A DNA stretch of 64,000 nucleotides from Corynebacterium minutissimum (GCF_000988205.1 NZ_LAYQ01000017.1:1932-65931), one strand, 5' to 3'; counted from the stretch's first letter, positions 15,486 through 28,566 are shown. A program made the numbers and translations. The notes: generated from the letters alone by a model not told the origin.

Positions 15486-15514
15486 ATTATACAGACTTAC
15501 GTATAAATGTTAAA
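15486..15514 (-). promoter_or_regulatory. argG promoter with likely ArgR operator
   Basis: On the minus strand a perfect TATAAT (15486-15491) lies 17 nt downstream of TTTAAC (15509-15514); the -35 overlaps the argR stop codon. An inverted repeat TTATAC-N8-GTATAA (15487-15506) covers the -10 and spacer within a very AT-rich block, as expected for an ArgR (ARG box) operator. Binding by ArgR is inference. Confidence 0.65.
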
Positions 15515-15995
15515 TGCTGCGGTTGGTGAGTTTCTCACCAAGCTCGCGGCCGGTCAACCCTTCGCGCGCGAGGACGAAGATCGTGTCATCGCCCGCGATG
15601 CAGCCGACCACGTCTGGAAGTCCCACGCGGTCGATGAAGGAGGCCAAGTACTGCGCAGCGCCCGCCGGGGTGCGCAGCATGGCGATGTTGCCAGAGAAGT
15701 CATGGGACACCACCAGTTCATCAAGCATGCGCCGGAGCTTCTCTCGCGGGCCGTTGAGCTGATCTTCGAATTGCTCCAACTCACCGCCCACCACGTAGAA
15801 GGACCGCCCGCCATCGCGCTTGACCTTCTTGGCTCCCAGCTCATCGAGATCACGCGACAACGTAGCCTGCGTGATATCAATCCCCTCATCGAGCAGGAGC
15901 TCTGAGAGCTGAACTTGGCTGGTGACCCGGGTGCGATCCAAGATCTCCAAGATCTTGGCTTGGCGGGCGTTGCGTGTAGTTGGGGTCGTAGTCAT
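15510..15995 (-). CDS. argR: Arginine repressor ArgR
   Basis: This 161-residue DNA-binding regulator uses arginine as corepressor and binds as a hexamer to operators of arginine genes. The N-terminal winged helix-turn-helix ([20 protein letters not shown], then [17 protein letters not shown]) and the C-terminal oligomerisation and arginine-binding domain ([16 protein letters not shown]) are visible. A longer upstream frame runs back into argF; I chose the ATG at 15995 because it begins just after the argF stop and fits family length. It lies 4 nt after argF. Confidence 0.95.
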   Translation of the reverse strand: MTTTPTTRNARQAKILEILDRTRVTSQVQLSELLLDEGIDITQATLSRDLDELGAKKVKRDGGRSFYVVGGELEQFEDQLNGPREKLRRMLDELVVSHDFSGNIAMLRTPAGAAQYLASFIDRVGLPDVVGCIAGDDTIFVLAREGLTGRELGEKLTNRSI

Positions 15996-15999
15996 TCGT

Positions 16000-18088
<2,089 letters not shown>

Positions 18089-18092
<4 letters not shown>

Positions 18093-19024
18093 TTGTTATC
18101 GTCCTTCCTGAAGACCGTTCCCTCCGGGTAGTCCTCGCGGTTATAGTCATTGGGCAGCACCATCGTGCCGATGCCTCCCATAGTCAGCAGCTCCAGCAAC
18201 ACGGCGTGGGCGATGCGCCCGTCGATAACGTGCGCGGCGTTGACTCCGCCTTCCACGGCCATGAGGCAGGACTCCATCTTCGGGATCATTCCGGAATCCA
18301 GGCCTGGGAGGAGCGCGCTGAGCTTGTCAATCTCGATCTTCGACACCAAGGAGTCGCGGTTCGGCCAATCGGTGTACAGGCCCTCCACATTTGTGAGAAT
18401 CACCAAGCGCTCGGCGCCCAACGCTCGCGCCAAGGCCCCGGCCGCGATATCTGCGTTGATGTTGTACACCTCGCCTTCATCACCGGGCGCGATAGTAGAC
18501 ACAACCGGGATGCGCCCGGCCTCAATAATGTCCATGACGGCGGTGGGATCGACGCTGACGATCTCTCCCACCATGCCGATATCAGTCGGCTCACCATCGA
18601 CCTGGACGAGCCGCTTGCGCGCCTTAAACAACCCAGCGTCCTCACCCGAGGTACCCACGGCATACGGGCCATGTGAATTAATGAGGTTGACCAAGCCACG
18701 CCCCACCTGACCGAAGAGGACCATGCGAACCACGTCCATGATCTCCGGAGTGGTCACACGGAAACCGCCCTTGAATTCGCCTTCAATCCCCAGCTTGCCC
18801 AGCATGTCGTTGATCTGCGGCCCACCGCCATGGACCACGACGGGCTTGGCGCCCACGGTGCGCAGAAAAACCATATCGGCAGCGAAGGCGGCCTTAAGGG
18901 AATCATCCACCATCGCGTTGCCGCCATATTTCACGACCACAATCTTGTCGCGGTAGTGCTGCAGCCATGGCAAGGCCTCCGCGAGCACAGTGGCGCGGTC
19001 AGCATTACTTAGTCCCTGAAGCAT
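18089..19024 (-). CDS. argB: Acetylglutamate kinase
   Basis: This 311-residue enzyme phosphorylates N-acetylglutamate and is the usual feedback-controlled step in the cyclic arginine pathway. KYGGNAM near the N-terminus, [11 protein letters not shown] and the long N-terminal helix typical of arginine-sensitive hexameric enzymes are present. An upstream extension of the frame reads into argJ and is not credible; the ATG at 19024 gives [12 protein letters not shown], a typical start. It lies 19 nt after argJ. Confidence 0.96.
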
Positions 19025-19043
19025 TGTTCCTCCTCGCGCGTTC

Positions 19044-20201
19044 TTAAGAGCTGTACGCGGAGTTAATCTCCACGTAGTCATGAGACAGGTCGGTGGTGCG
19101 GACGAAAGCTGTGCCGGTTCCCCCGGTGCCCAAGTCCACGCGCACATCAATATCAGCCCCGGAAAGATCAACGTCGCGCGCGCCGGGCGCGCCAGTGGAA
19201 CCGACGCACACTGCTTGGTCATTGAAAAACACGGAGATGTTGTCCGGATCCATCTCGGCATCCGCCATTCCGACAGCGGCGAGCACGCGGCCCCAGTTGG
19301 GGTCCGATCCGAACATGGCGCACTTGAACAGGTTGTCGCGGCCCAAAGTGCGCGCGGCGTTGAGCGCCTGCTCATCGGTAGCGGTGCCTTCCACGATGAT
19401 CTTCACGCGCTTGGTCACGCCCTCGGCGTCGGCTTGAAGCTGATCCGCGATATCGGCGCACACCGCGAGAACCGCAGCATCCAACTCCTCCTGGCTAGGT
19501 TCTTTCCCGGAAGCACCGGAAGCCATGATAATGACCGTGTCATTCGTCGATGTGGAGCCGTCCACATCGAGCGTATTGAAAGTCTGATCACTCGCTGCCT
19601 GCAGCGCCGAGTGCAAGGCCTCGGAGGAGGCAACAGCGTCGGTGGTGATGCACACCAGCATGGTGGCCAGTGACGGCGCCATCATTCCTACGCCCTTGCC
19701 CATCGCACCCATGCTCCAGCCCTCGGCCTCAATGAGTGCTTCTTTAGCTACGGTATCGGTGGTCATGATGGCCTCCGCCGCGGACTTGCCGTGAGCTGCA
19801 TCCGCGCCAAGGTCTCCGGCAACCACTTCGACGCCAGCCAATGCCTTATCCATGGGAAGGAGCTCTCCAATAAGTCCCGTCGAGCACGCCGCGATGTTGG
19901 CGGCAGGGATACCCGTGTGCTCAGCGGTGGCTTCCACAATCGCCGCGGCATCCTTGTCTCCTTGTTCGCCGTTGCAGGCATTCGCGTTGCCGGAGTTATA
20001 AATGACGGCCTGAACAGTGCCGTCCGCAACTGCTTCGCGGGAAAGCTTTACGGGTGCGGCCACCACGCGGTTGCGCGTGAAGACCGCAGCGGCGTCGAAA
20101 TTAGGACCCTGGTTAACCACGAGGGCCATGTCGGGTTTTCCGGAGGGCTTGATTCCGGCTGTCGTGGCGCCAGCCAGGAATCCTGCAGGGGCGGTAATCA
20201 T
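19044..20201 (-). CDS. argJ: Bifunctional ornithine acetyltransferase / N-acetylglutamate synthase
   Basis: This 385-residue enzyme moves the acetyl group from N-acetylornithine to glutamate, making the pathway cyclic. The self-cleavage site is visible at LATMLVC (Thr is the new N-terminal nucleophile), preceded by [10 protein letters not shown]. The N-terminal [20 protein letters not shown] and EINSAYSS at the C-terminus are family-typical. It lies 76 nt downstream of argC. Confidence 0.95.
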   Translation of the reverse strand: MITAPAGFLAGATTAGIKPSGKPDMALVVNQGPNFDAAAVFTRNRVVAAPVKLSREAVADGTVQAVIYNSGNANACNGEQGDKDAAAIVEATAEHTGIPAANIAACSTGLIGELLPMDKALAGVEVVAGDLGADAAHGKSAAEAIMTTDTVAKEALIEAEGWSMGAMGKGVGMMAPSLATMLVCITTDAVASSEALHSALQAASDQTFNTLDVDGSTSTNDTVIIMASGASGKEPSQEELDAAVLAVCADIADQLQADAEGVTKRVKIIVEGTATDEQALNAARTLGRDNLFKCAMFGSDPNWGRVLAAVGMADAEMDPDNISVFFNDQAVCVGSTGAPGARDVDLSGADIDVRVDLGTGGTGTAFVRTTDLSHDYVEINSAYSS

Positions 20202-20277
20202 GTCGAGTTTCTCCTAGTTCGTGTGGAAGTGAGTTGAGGAAGGCGGCGCGGAACGCTTGGGAAAGTAGGGGTGCCCC

Positions 20278-21321
20278 TTAAGGGGCAACTGCTGCCTGTG
20301 GAAGGCCCAGGGTTTCTTCCCATCCCAAAGTCAGGTTCATGCACTGGACAGCAGCGCCGGCGGTGCCCTTGCACAGGTTGTCCAGAGCCGCGGTAATCAC
20401 GAGACGGCGGGCGCGCTCATCCACGTGTGCTTGGATATGGACCATGTTGCTGCCCACCACGTTTTGCGTTTCTGGCTGTTGGCCCTCAGGCAGGACGAGG
20501 CAGAATGGTTCATCAGCATAAAAGTCACGGAAGGCCTCGGCGACTGTGCGCTTGTCGACGCCCCCCTTCAACGGCGCCGTAATCGTCGCCAGAATGCCAC
20601 GAGGCAGCGGCGCCAGCACCGGAGTGAAACTCACAGACACCGGTTGCTGCGTAAAAGGCTGTAGGTTTTGCAGGACCTCCGGGGTATGCCGGTGTGTCCC
20701 GCCTGGCTTATAGGCTTTGAGGTTGCCCATAGTTTCCGCACCTAGCTGCGCCACGGAGGCCTTCTTGCCTGCCCCGGACACCCCGGTGATTGCTATCACC
20801 GACAGCTCTGGCTCAATCAGATCCTGCGCCACGGCCGGCAGCGCACCCAGGGTAATCGTGGTGGGAAAGCACCCCGGTACGGCAACGCGGTTGCTACCTT
20901 TAAGCTCCTCACGATTGCCGGGAACCTCCGGGATTCCATAAGGCCAAGCACCGGCGTACTCACCACCATAAAACGCGTCCCAGTCTTCCTTGCTACGCAA
21001 GCGGAAGTCAGCTGCGCAGTCAATCACCGTGACGGACTCCCCCAGCTGGCGGCCGATCTCCGCGGAGTGCCCGTGCGGCAAACCGAGGAACACGATGTCA
21101 TGGCCAGCTAGAATCTCCGGCGTGGTGTCCTCGATGACGCGGTCCGCCAGTTGCGGCAGGTGCGGCATGAGCTCAGATACTCGCTGACCTGCGTTGGAGT
21201 GCCCGGTGAGCGCGCCGATGCGCAACTCACCCGAGAGGTATGCTGGGTGCGACAGCAAGAGACGGAGGATTTCGCCACCTGCATAGCCCGTAGCTCCGGC
21301 GATTGCTACTGAAATAGTCAT
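20278..21321 (-). CDS. argC: N-acetyl-gamma-glutamyl-phosphate reductase
   Basis: This 347-residue NADPH-dependent enzyme reduces N-acetylglutamyl phosphate to the semialdehyde. The N-terminal Rossmann motif GATGYAGGE and the catalytic cysteine in PGCFPTT (about residue 150) are present. It is the first gene of the arginine operon. A TGC-TAGAGT extended -10 lies 6 nt before the ATG, so the mRNA is probably leaderless. Confidence 0.96.
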   Translation of the reverse strand: MTISVAIAGATGYAGGEILRLLLSHPAYLSGELRIGALTGHSNAGQRVSELMPHLPQLADRVIEDTTPEILAGHDIVFLGLPHGHSAEIGRQLGESVTVIDCAADFRLRSKEDWDAFYGGEYAGAWPYGIPEVPGNREELKGSNRVAVPGCFPTTITLGALPAVAQDLIEPELSVIAITGVSGAGKKASVAQLGAETMGNLKAYKPGGTHRHTPEVLQNLQPFTQQPVSVSFTPVLAPLPRGILATITAPLKGGVDKRTVAEAFRDFYADEPFCLVLPEGQQPETQNVVGSNMVHIQAHVDERARRLVITAALDNLCKGTAGAAVQCMNLTLGWEETLGLPQAAVAP

Positions 21322-21327
21322 GCAGCT

Positions 21328-21365
21328 ACTCTAGCAAATAATGCATTCCGCCGTATGTTATTCAG
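21328..21365 (-). promoter_or_regulatory. argC (arginine operon) promoter and possible operator
   Basis: On the minus strand an extended -10 (TGC then TAGAGT at 21328-21333) lies 6 nt before the argC ATG. The upstream 30 nt are AT-rich with AATAA and TTATT half-sites about 16 nt apart, a weak candidate for ArgR binding. The region directly abuts the terminator of the upstream gene. Confidence 0.5.
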
Positions 21366-21392
21366 AAAAAATGCGCCGAAGAGCTCGGCGCA
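21365..21392 (-). terminator. Intrinsic terminator of the secreted-protein gene
   Basis: A perfect 8-bp stem (TGCGCCGA / TCGGCGCA, 5-nt loop) is followed on the minus strand by TTTTTTCTG. It insulates the arginine operon promoter from upstream transcription. Confidence 0.9.
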
Positions 21393-21422
21393 CAGGTGAG
21401 GAAAAGTAGGATTCAGGAAGGT

Positions 21423-21875
21423 TTACATGACGCGGGACGAGACGTTCCCCAGTCCCTCCGCACCCGATACGGCGGTCTTTCCTGCATAGCCTAGGTAGCC
21501 ATGCGGGCCGACGAAGTGGATACCGCCCTGGGCATCCGCGATGGCTACAACCTCATTGAACTGGTGAACCTGGCCTGGCTGAAGGCGCTTGAAGCTCGTG
21601 GTTGTCAAGCCCTGGTTGAAGCAGTCAGCCTTGGAGCGACCTGCGTGGTAGAAAAAGCGCGGCGCCAACCGGCCCGGCGGGTTGCACTGCGGGCTAGTGG
21701 CACGTGCCCCTTCAGACAGGCACGCGACGTAGGTTCCTTCGATGTTCGAAGCTTCACAGTTGACGGTGCCATCGGCGTTGGAGAAACCTTGGGACAAGTC
21801 AGCGGAAGCGTGTGGGGCGATGGTCAGTGCGCCGACAACGGCGGCGGTGGCTGTGAGACGAGAAATAAGACGCAT
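21423..21875 (-). CDS. Small secreted protein, unknown function
   Basis: This 150-residue protein has a clear signal peptide (MRLISRLTATAAVVGALTIA, cleavage after ASA at about residue 25). The mature part has four cysteines, likely forming disulfides, and no domain I recognise; it ends with a glycine-rich stretch. It stands alone between pheT and argC with its own terminator and an AAAGGA ribosome site about 12 nt before the ATG. Likely an exported corynebacterial protein; no function assigned. Confidence 0.8.
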   Translation of the reverse strand: MRLISRLTATAAVVGALTIAPHASADLSQGFSNADGTVNCEASNIEGTYVACLSEGARATSPQCNPPGRLAPRFFYHAGRSKADCFNQGLTTTSFKRLQPGQVHQFNEVVAIADAQGGIHFVGPHGYLGYAGKTAVSGAEGLGNVSSRVM

Positions 21876-22022
21876 GGTGTGAACAATCCTTTCGGTGTGG
21901 CTTGGTCTGGAAACTCAGCACCTTTGCTGCACCCTTGAGGTTATGAGGCAGAGCACACCCCTTCCAGCGCTAGGGGATCTCTCCCCACGTCAGCACCTGC
22001 CCCAACGCGCGCAAACCCGGCT

Positions 22023-22063
22023 AAACAAAAGCCCGGCTAACCTCCCACAGGGCTAACCGGGCT
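22023..22063 (-). terminator. Intrinsic terminator after pheT
   Basis: A stem of about 13 bp with two G-U pairs (arms 22030-22043 and 22051-22063) is followed on the minus strand by TTTTGTTT. It ends the pheST transcript. Confidence 0.88.
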
Positions 22064-22089
22064 TAAAGCACTAGCGAAGCAACAGAGTC

Positions 22090-24603
22090 TTAGGCGCGCA
22101 TCTGTGCGCCAAGGCGCTGCTTGGCCAACTCCGCAGCGGCGAGGCGATGCTCGTTGGCCTCTTCATCAGTCAGAGTGCGGTCACCAGCACGGAAGAGAAG
22201 CTGGAAGGCTAGGGACTTCTTTCCTTCGCCGAGCTGCTCGCCACGGAAGACATCGAAAAGCTCCACGGACTCGAGGAGATCACCAGCACCCTCCTCGACC
22301 ACACGGCGAACCGTCTCCGCCGGGGTTTCCTCGTCCACCACCAAAGCGATGTCCTGGTGCAAAGCCGGGAAGGAAGACAGCACGGGGGCGGGGAACTTCT
22401 CATCCAGCGGCAGGGCTGACACATCGAGCTCCATCGCACACGTGCGTGCTGGCAGCTCCAAGGCCTCAAGGACCTGCGGGTGCAGCTCACCCGCGTAGCC
22501 AACGACCGTCTCCTCATCGCTTGCGAGAACGATTGCAGCACAGCGGCCCGGGTGCCACGGCAGCTGCTCAGCTGCCTTCACTGCGATGTCCACGCCAGCG
22601 GAACGAGCAACCTGGCGCGCAGACTCAATAGCATCCGCGTAGCTGTAGGCGCGGCCCGCTCCCCACGGCCCTTCGTGTTCAATGTTTCCGGTGGCCACCG
22701 TGGCTACGTGCAACGGCTGGAGCGGCAAAGACCCAAGGAGATCGGCGACCATTGACTCCTCTGGGCGCGACTCCACCGACGGCATGGGAGAAGAATCAGC
22801 GCGCTTGAAGGCCACCTGCTGGAGGCCGAACAAGGCCAGATCACTGCGGCCACGGGCAACGTTGCGGGCGATAGCCTCAAGGAGATTGGGCAGCAACGTC
22901 GTGGACAGGATCGCCTTGTCTGACTCGAGCGGATTCTGCACGGCCACGGTCTGGCGGCGCGCATCCTCCTTGTCCAAGCCCCAGGTATCAAAGGTGTCGT
23001 TCGCGATGAACGGCGACGGGAGGACCTCGGCGTAGCCCGCGTAAGCCAACCCATGTCCGATCGCACGCCGACGCTTCTGCGCCGGAGTTAGGCCGCGGCC
23101 GCCCACCGGAGTGGGCAGGATGGTCGGAATGTCTTCAAGCCCTTCCAGACGCAGGATCTCCTCGATGAGATCAACGTCCATTTCGATGTCCGTGCGCCAA
23201 GAGGCGGGGACGACGGAAAGCTCCTCCCCGCCAGACACCTCGCAGCCGACCTCCGTAAGGCGCTTCACCACGGTCTCCTGGGAGTATTCGATACCGGCAT
23301 ACTCACTCGGCTTCGCCGCACGCAGGAAGATGGGCTCGCGCTTGGCGACGTCGCCCACGAGCGTCCGCCCAGCCTCGATCGTGCCGCCAGCAATCTGCTG
23401 AAGCAGCACGCACGCCACGTCCAGCGCTACCTCAACGATGGCCGGATCTACTCCGCGCTCGAAACGGCGAGAAGCCTCCGAGGAGAGCTTGTGGCGGCGG
23501 GATGTGCGGGCCACGGTGATCGGATCCCAAATGGCCGACTCGAAGTAGACATCAGTCGTCTCGTCAGAAATTTCGGAGGTGGTGCCACCCATGACGCCCG
23601 CCAAGGATTGGATACCGTTGTCATCGCAGATGACCACGTCGCCCTCCGAAAGCTCCCGCTTGACATGGTCGAGGGTCTCGAACTTCTCGCCCTCGTTGGC
23701 ATTGCGCACAACGAGGTTGCCCTTGATCACGTCGGCGTCAAAGGCGTGCATCGGCGCGCCCAGAAGCAGCATGACGTAGTTCGTGACGTCGGTAGCCACG
23801 TTGACGGCGCGCTGACCGGAGAGCATGAGCTCGCGCTCCATCCAGAACGGGGTACGCGCTGCCGGGTCAATACCGGTCACCTTGCGCAGACCAAATCGCT
23901 GCGCCTTGGTTTCCTCCCTCAGGTCAACGTCGATAAGCGTGCCCTCCGGAGCCGGCACGACGGAGGTGTCGATGCCAGCCACGCTCGGTTCCTGCGCCAC
24001 GTCGGGGAAAGTGAGATCAAATGCGGAGGCAATTTCACGCGTCAGGCCACGCGCAGACAAGGCATAGCCACGATCCGGGGTGATGTTGACGTCGAAGACG
24101 GTATCGGACAGCCCAATAAGGGGGCGGGCATCCTCACCAATCTTGTCGGCAACCTCCTCCCCTAGCACGATGATGCCGTCTGCCTTGGGGCCGAAGCCCA
24201 GCTCAGCTGCGGAGCACATCATTCCGTTGGAGATATGGTCGTAGGTCTCGCGGGCGGCAATCTTGAATCCTCCCGGCAGCTCAGCACCCGGAAGGGAGAC
24301 CACGACGTAGTCGTTGAGGCGGAAGTTGCGGGCGCCGCAGATAATGCCCTGCAGCTCCCCCGTGCCATTGGCCTGGCCAACGTTGACCTGGCAATAGCGA
24401 ATTGGTTTCTTGAACTGGGTGAGCTCTTCGATCTCTACAACCTGACCGATAACCAGCGGGCCCGTGGTTTCCGGAAGGGTCTCGTAGCCCTCGGTTTCAA
24501 AACCTACGCGGACAAATCCAGAGTCCAGTTCCTCAGAGGACACGGTCCAGCCGGAATTAGCGGTGCCCAGGATTCGGGTAACCCAGTCTTGGGAAATAAG
24601 CAT
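22090..24603 (-). CDS. pheT: Phenylalanine--tRNA ligase beta subunit
   Basis: This 837-residue large subunit forms the alpha2-beta2 synthetase with PheS. Domains in order: N-terminal EMAP/OB-type tRNA-binding domain (about 40-155), B3/B4 editing domain (about 210-390), B5 domain (about 415-485), a synthetase-like core, and the C-terminal ferredoxin-fold anticodon-binding domain (about 740-835, ending KQRLGAQMRA). Length is normal. It lies 28 nt after pheS with an AAAGGA ribosome site and is followed by a strong terminator. Confidence 0.97.
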   Translation of the reverse strand: MLISQDWVTRILGTANSGWTVSSEELDSGFVRVGFETEGYETLPETTGPLVIGQVVEIEELTQFKKPIRYCQVNVGQANGTGELQGIICGARNFRLNDYVVVSLPGAELPGGFKIAARETYDHISNGMMCSAAELGFGPKADGIIVLGEEVADKIGEDARPLIGLSDTVFDVNITPDRGYALSARGLTREIASAFDLTFPDVAQEPSVAGIDTSVVPAPEGTLIDVDLREETKAQRFGLRKVTGIDPAARTPFWMERELMLSGQRAVNVATDVTNYVMLLLGAPMHAFDADVIKGNLVVRNANEGEKFETLDHVKRELSEGDVVICDDNGIQSLAGVMGGTTSEISDETTDVYFESAIWDPITVARTSRRHKLSSEASRRFERGVDPAIVEVALDVACVLLQQIAGGTIEAGRTLVGDVAKREPIFLRAAKPSEYAGIEYSQETVVKRLTEVGCEVSGGEELSVVPASWRTDIEMDVDLIEEILRLEGLEDIPTILPTPVGGRGLTPAQKRRRAIGHGLAYAGYAEVLPSPFIANDTFDTWGLDKEDARRQTVAVQNPLESDKAILSTTLLPNLLEAIARNVARGRSDLALFGLQQVAFKRADSSPMPSVESRPEESMVADLLGSLPLQPLHVATVATGNIEHEGPWGAGRAYSYADAIESARQVARSAGVDIAVKAAEQLPWHPGRCAAIVLASDEETVVGYAGELHPQVLEALELPARTCAMELDVSALPLDEKFPAPVLSSFPALHQDIALVVDEETPAETVRRVVEEGAGDLLESVELFDVFRGEQLGEGKKSLAFQLLFRAGDRTLTDEEANEHRLAAAELAKQRLGAQMRA

Positions 24604-24631
24604 TTTTTCTTTCTATCCTTTCTCTGGGTTC

Positions 24632-25687
<1,056 letters not shown>

Positions 25688-25723
25688 TTACCTTCTTCTC
25701 GCACAAAAACTAACGCGAGCTAT

Positions 25724-25752
25724 CTTACCGTGCCGCCTGACTTCTGTGGCCA
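25724..25752 (-). promoter_or_regulatory. Candidate pheS promoter
   Basis: On the minus strand TAAGAT (25724-25729) lies 17 nt downstream of TGGCCA (4 of 6 matches to TTGACA). The leader is about 40 nt. Confidence 0.5.
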
Positions 25753-25775
25753 CCAACCCTGGCACATCGGAGGCG

Positions 25776-26576
25776 CTAGCTGCTCTGCTGCTTCGCAGAC
25801 TCATAGAGGCAAATGCTGGCGGCCGTAGCAAGGTTCAGAGATTCCGCGCGGCCAAGAATCGGGATACGCACACGCATGTCCGCCTCATCCTGTAAATCAC
25901 CCAGGCCGTGCGCCTCGTTGCCAAAGAGCCACGCGGTGGGCTGGGACAGGTCCGCATCGGCGAGGTCCACCTCGCCGTCGGCTGCGGTGGCCAACACTTG
26001 CAGACCAGAGGAGCGCAGCTTGCCCAGTACATCCTTGATGTTGGGGTCTCGGGCTACGGGCACATGGAAAAGTGATCCGGCCGACGCGCGCGCTACCTTA
26101 CAGCCCAAGGGATCCACGGTTTCCCCGGCAAAGATGACGCCATCGGCGCCCATGGCATCCGAGGTCCTGATCAGTGTTCCCGCGTTGCCCGGCTCCGCCG
26201 TCAAGACAGGAACCGACACCAGCTTCGGCTTGCCGGCCAAAATCTTCCCGGCGGTCCACAACACTGGGCGGCACACGGCAAAGAGCCCGGTGCTCGTGGC
26301 GGTGTCAGACAGGTGCTTTGCCGCCTTATCCGTAATGGGATGCACATACACGTCCATGTAGCCGCAGGCTTGAACAATGTGTGCAAAGCGCTCGGCGGCC
26401 TTCTCCGTCACGAAAACATCCGTAGCGGCACCGGTGGACACGGCCGCGTCCACGGCGTTTTCGCCCTCAATGATGAAACGCTCCGCCTTTCGGCGGCTGG
26501 CCGCCCGGTGCAATTTGGCGGCATTAACCACGCGCGGCGTGCGTTCAGTAAAGGCAGAGGAAAAATCCAGATTCAT
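25776..26576 (-). CDS. TrmH/SpoU-family RNA 2'-O-methyltransferase
   Basis: This 266-residue protein is a SPOUT-fold enzyme that methylates a ribose 2'-OH in rRNA or tRNA. An N-terminal substrate-binding domain (RRKAERFIIEGENAVDAA) precedes the knot domain with LFGNEAHGLG and SLNLATAASICLYES. Upstream in-frame starts at 26606 and 26663 fall next to or inside a terminator hairpin, so I prefer the ATG at 26576 (MNLDFSSAFTERTPR). The exact target nucleotide is unknown. It lies upstream of pheST but about 100 nt away with a promoter between. Confidence 0.88.
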   Translation of the reverse strand: MNLDFSSAFTERTPRVVNAAKLHRAASRRKAERFIIEGENAVDAAVSTGAATDVFVTEKAAERFAHIVQACGYMDVYVHPITDKAAKHLSDTATSTGLFAVCRPVLWTAGKILAGKPKLVSVPVLTAEPGNAGTLIRTSDAMGADGVIFAGETVDPLGCKVARASAGSLFHVPVARDPNIKDVLGKLRSSGLQVLATAADGEVDLADADLSQPTAWLFGNEAHGLGDLQDEADMRVRIPILGRAESLNLATAASICLYESAKQQSS

Positions 26577-26608
26577 GCATTTGACGGTACCCACCGAACC
26601 AGACATTG

Positions 26609-26650
26609 AAAAGTCCCGCTCCCCCAGCAAGTTTGAGTGGGTAGCGGGAC
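26609..26650 (-). terminator. Intrinsic terminator after the TM2 protein gene
   Basis: An 8-bp perfect stem (GTCCCGCT / AGCGGGAC) encloses a 22-nt loop and is followed by TTTTC on the minus strand, just before the methyltransferase gene. Confidence 0.75.
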
Positions 26651-26689
26651 GGTTGGTCTCCACGTCATCTCCGCGGATACGGGTGGGCT

Positions 26690-27166
26690 TTATTTCTTTA
26701 GCGGAACTCCGTCGGCGTCCTTATCAAAGCCGGAGAAGCCACCGGCGATGAATACGAGCTCGACCCACTTCCAGATCACCAAGGCACCGATGAGGATAAA
26801 GCCAATGAGGATAAAAGAGGTAACGAATCCTACGATTGCAAGGCCCAACTGCCACATGCCGCGCTGCGTGCGACCAATATAGAAGTTATGAACCCCCAAT
26901 TCGCCCAAGAAGAAGCACAGGAGCAGTGCTACCAACCATGACTTCTGCTCGCCTCCCGGGGGTGGCTGCTGGCCATAGTTTGACTGGTATGCATCCTGCT
27001 GTGCGGGCAGATTCTGGGACTGCTGCGAACCGCCATACGGAGCCGAGCTGTAACCGTACTGATCACTGGATGATCCGAAGGGGTTCGACTGCTGCGACTG
27101 TCCGCCATAAGAGCCACCGCCATAAGCATCGCCATTGGGCTGATACGCGCTATTCGGGTTGGTCAT
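26690..27166 (-). CDS. TM2 domain-containing membrane protein
   Basis: This 158-residue protein has residues 1-75 as a low-complexity Gly/Ser/Gln/Tyr/Pro-rich cytoplasmic tail (YGGGSYGGQSQQ). Residues about 77-145 are a TM2 domain: two hydrophobic helices with the family motif GVHNFYIGRTQRG between them. TM2 proteins are of unknown or varied function. The disordered Tyr/Gln-rich tail is common in actinobacterial TM2 proteins and could support protein contacts. Stands alone between rplT and the RNA methyltransferase gene. Confidence 0.85.
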   Translation of the reverse strand: MTNPNSAYQPNGDAYGGGSYGGQSQQSNPFGSSSDQYGYSSAPYGGSQQSQNLPAQQDAYQSNYGQQPPPGGEQKSWLVALLLCFFLGELGVHNFYIGRTQRGMWQLGLAIVGFVTSFILIGFILIGALVIWKWVELVFIAGGFSGFDKDADGVPLKK

Positions 27167-27310
27167 AACTATCTCTCCTTCGCACCATGTGCCCCTAGGG
27201 CAGGCCCAGAAGCCAACGGCTACCTTGATTTACACAACAACGAGCAATGTAACACAAACCACAAAGAGGAGCAGTACGCCCGCCGACCTAGCGGGTGCTA
27301 CTCCCCACGA

Positions 27311-27350
27311 CAAGAAACCCACCGGTCCTCCATAAGAGGGCGGTGGGTTC
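27311..27350 (-). terminator. Intrinsic terminator after rplT
   Basis: A 9-bp stem (AACCCACCG / CGGTGGGTT) has a 16-nt loop and ends in TTTCTTG on the minus strand, 22 nt after the rplT stop. Confidence 0.85.
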
Positions 27351-27372
27351 GTGACGTTTCTACGCTCGACGC

Positions 27373-27756
27373 TTACGCAGCCTTCGGTGCGTTAACGTCC
27401 TCCGGCAGTGCGGCCTTGGCGGCCTCGCACAGTGCGGAGAAAGCCTCGAAGTCGTTGACGGCAAGTTCCGCGAGAATCTTGCGGTCGACCTCGATCTCAG
27501 CCAGGCGCAGGCCGTGGATGAGGCGGTTGTAGGTGATGTCGTTCATACGAGCGGCAGCATTGATGCGCTGGATCCACAGCTTGCGGAATTCAGACTTACG
27601 GGCGCGACGGTCGCGGTAAGCGTAAGTCATGGAGTGCAGCCACTGCTCCTTGGCCTTACGGTAGAGGCGGGAGCGCTGGCCGCGGTAGCCCTTAGCGGAC
27701 TTCAGGATCGCGCGACGCTTCTTCTTGGCGTTAACTGAGCGCTTTACTCGTGCCAC
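27373..27756 (-). CDS. rplT: Ribosomal protein bL20
   Basis: This 127-residue 50S subunit protein is needed for early 23S assembly. The basic N-terminal half ([33 protein letters not shown]) and the conserved [10 protein letters not shown] segment are diagnostic. It has a short extra C-terminal tail. It is the last gene of infC-rpmI-rplT. Confidence 0.98.
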   Translation of the reverse strand: MARVKRSVNAKKKRRAILKSAKGYRGQRSRLYRKAKEQWLHSMTYAYRDRRARKSEFRKLWIQRINAAARMNDITYNRLIHGLRLAEIEVDRKILAELAVNDFEAFSALCEAAKAALPEDVNAPKAA

Positions 27757-27813
27757 AGTAATACTTCCTTATCTTGATTGTGAGTGTGTGGGGATGGAGT
27801 GTTTCGGCGCTGA

Positions 27814-28008
27814 CTATGCGCGGCCGAGAAGGCGCTTGACGCGCTTGGTGTCTGCCTTGGCGACGTCCTCGGTGCCCTTCAGACGACGGGTGCGCTTGGA
27901 AGGCTTGCCTTCCAGGAGGTGGCGGCGGTTAGCCTGCTCGCGACGCAGCTTGCCGGAGCCGGTCACCTTGATGCGCTTGGCGGTGCCCTTGTGAGTCTTC
28001 TGCTTCAT
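27814..28008 (-). CDS. rpmI: Ribosomal protein bL35
   Basis: This 64-residue 50S protein is very basic, reading [20 protein letters not shown] and ending KRLLGRA, as expected for bL35. It lies between infC (36 nt upstream) and rplT (57 nt downstream). Confidence 0.98.
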   Translation of the reverse strand: MKQKTHKGTAKRIKVTGSGKLRREQANRRHLLEGKPSKRTRRLKGTEDVAKADTKRVKRLLGRA

Positions 28009-28044
28009 GAGAATTAAATCCTTAAATCCTAAGTGGAGCGTGGT

Positions 28045-28566
28045 CTACTTCTTGCCTTTGCGGACGGGCCCAAGGACCATGGTCATATTGCGACCATCCT
28101 GCTTGGGGCGCGACTCCACGACGCCGACCTCTGCGACATCGTCAGCCAAACGCTCCAGCAGGCGGAAACCCAGCTCCGGACGCGATTGCTCGCGGCCACG
28201 GAACATGATGGTCACCTTGACCTTGGAGCCCTTCTCCAGGAAGCGCACCACGTTGCCCTTTTTGGTCTCGTAATCGTGATCATCAATCTTCGGACGGAGC
28301 TTCTGCTCCTTCACCACGGTTTGCTGCTGGTTCTTACGGGACTCGCGGGCCTTCTGAGCCTGTTCGTACTTAAACTTGCCGTAATCCATGATCTTGGCTA
28401 CGGGCGGCTTAGCGTTCGGGGCAACCTCGACCAGGTCGAGATCGGCTTCGTACGCAAGCTTGCGAGCATCGTCTGTACGGACAATGCCCACCTGTTCACC
28501 ACCGGGGCCAACAAGACGGACCTCGGGTACTCGGATGCGCTCATTAATGCGAGCTTCAGCGCTGAT
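28045..28566 (-). CDS. infC: Translation initiation factor IF-3, ATC start
   Basis: This 173-residue factor keeps 30S subunits free and proofreads the initiator tRNA. The N-domain ([20 protein letters not shown]) and C-domain ([17 protein letters not shown]) are complete. There is no ATG, GTG or TTG at the true start: a strong site GAGGAG lies 7 nt before ATC (28564-28566), which begins the conserved N-terminus. An internal GTG at 28491 would delete 25 conserved residues. A rare start codon is the known basis of IF-3 autoregulation in other bacteria (AUU in Escherichia coli). First gene of infC-rpmI-rplT. Confidence 0.93.
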   Translation of the reverse strand: MSAEARINERIRVPEVRLVGPGGEQVGIVRTDDARKLAYEADLDLVEVAPNAKPPVAKIMDYGKFKYEQAQKARESRKNQQQTVVKEQKLRPKIDDHDYETKKGNVVRFLEKGSKVKVTIMFRGREQSRPELGFRLLERLADDVAEVGVVESRPKQDGRNMTMVLGPVRKGKK

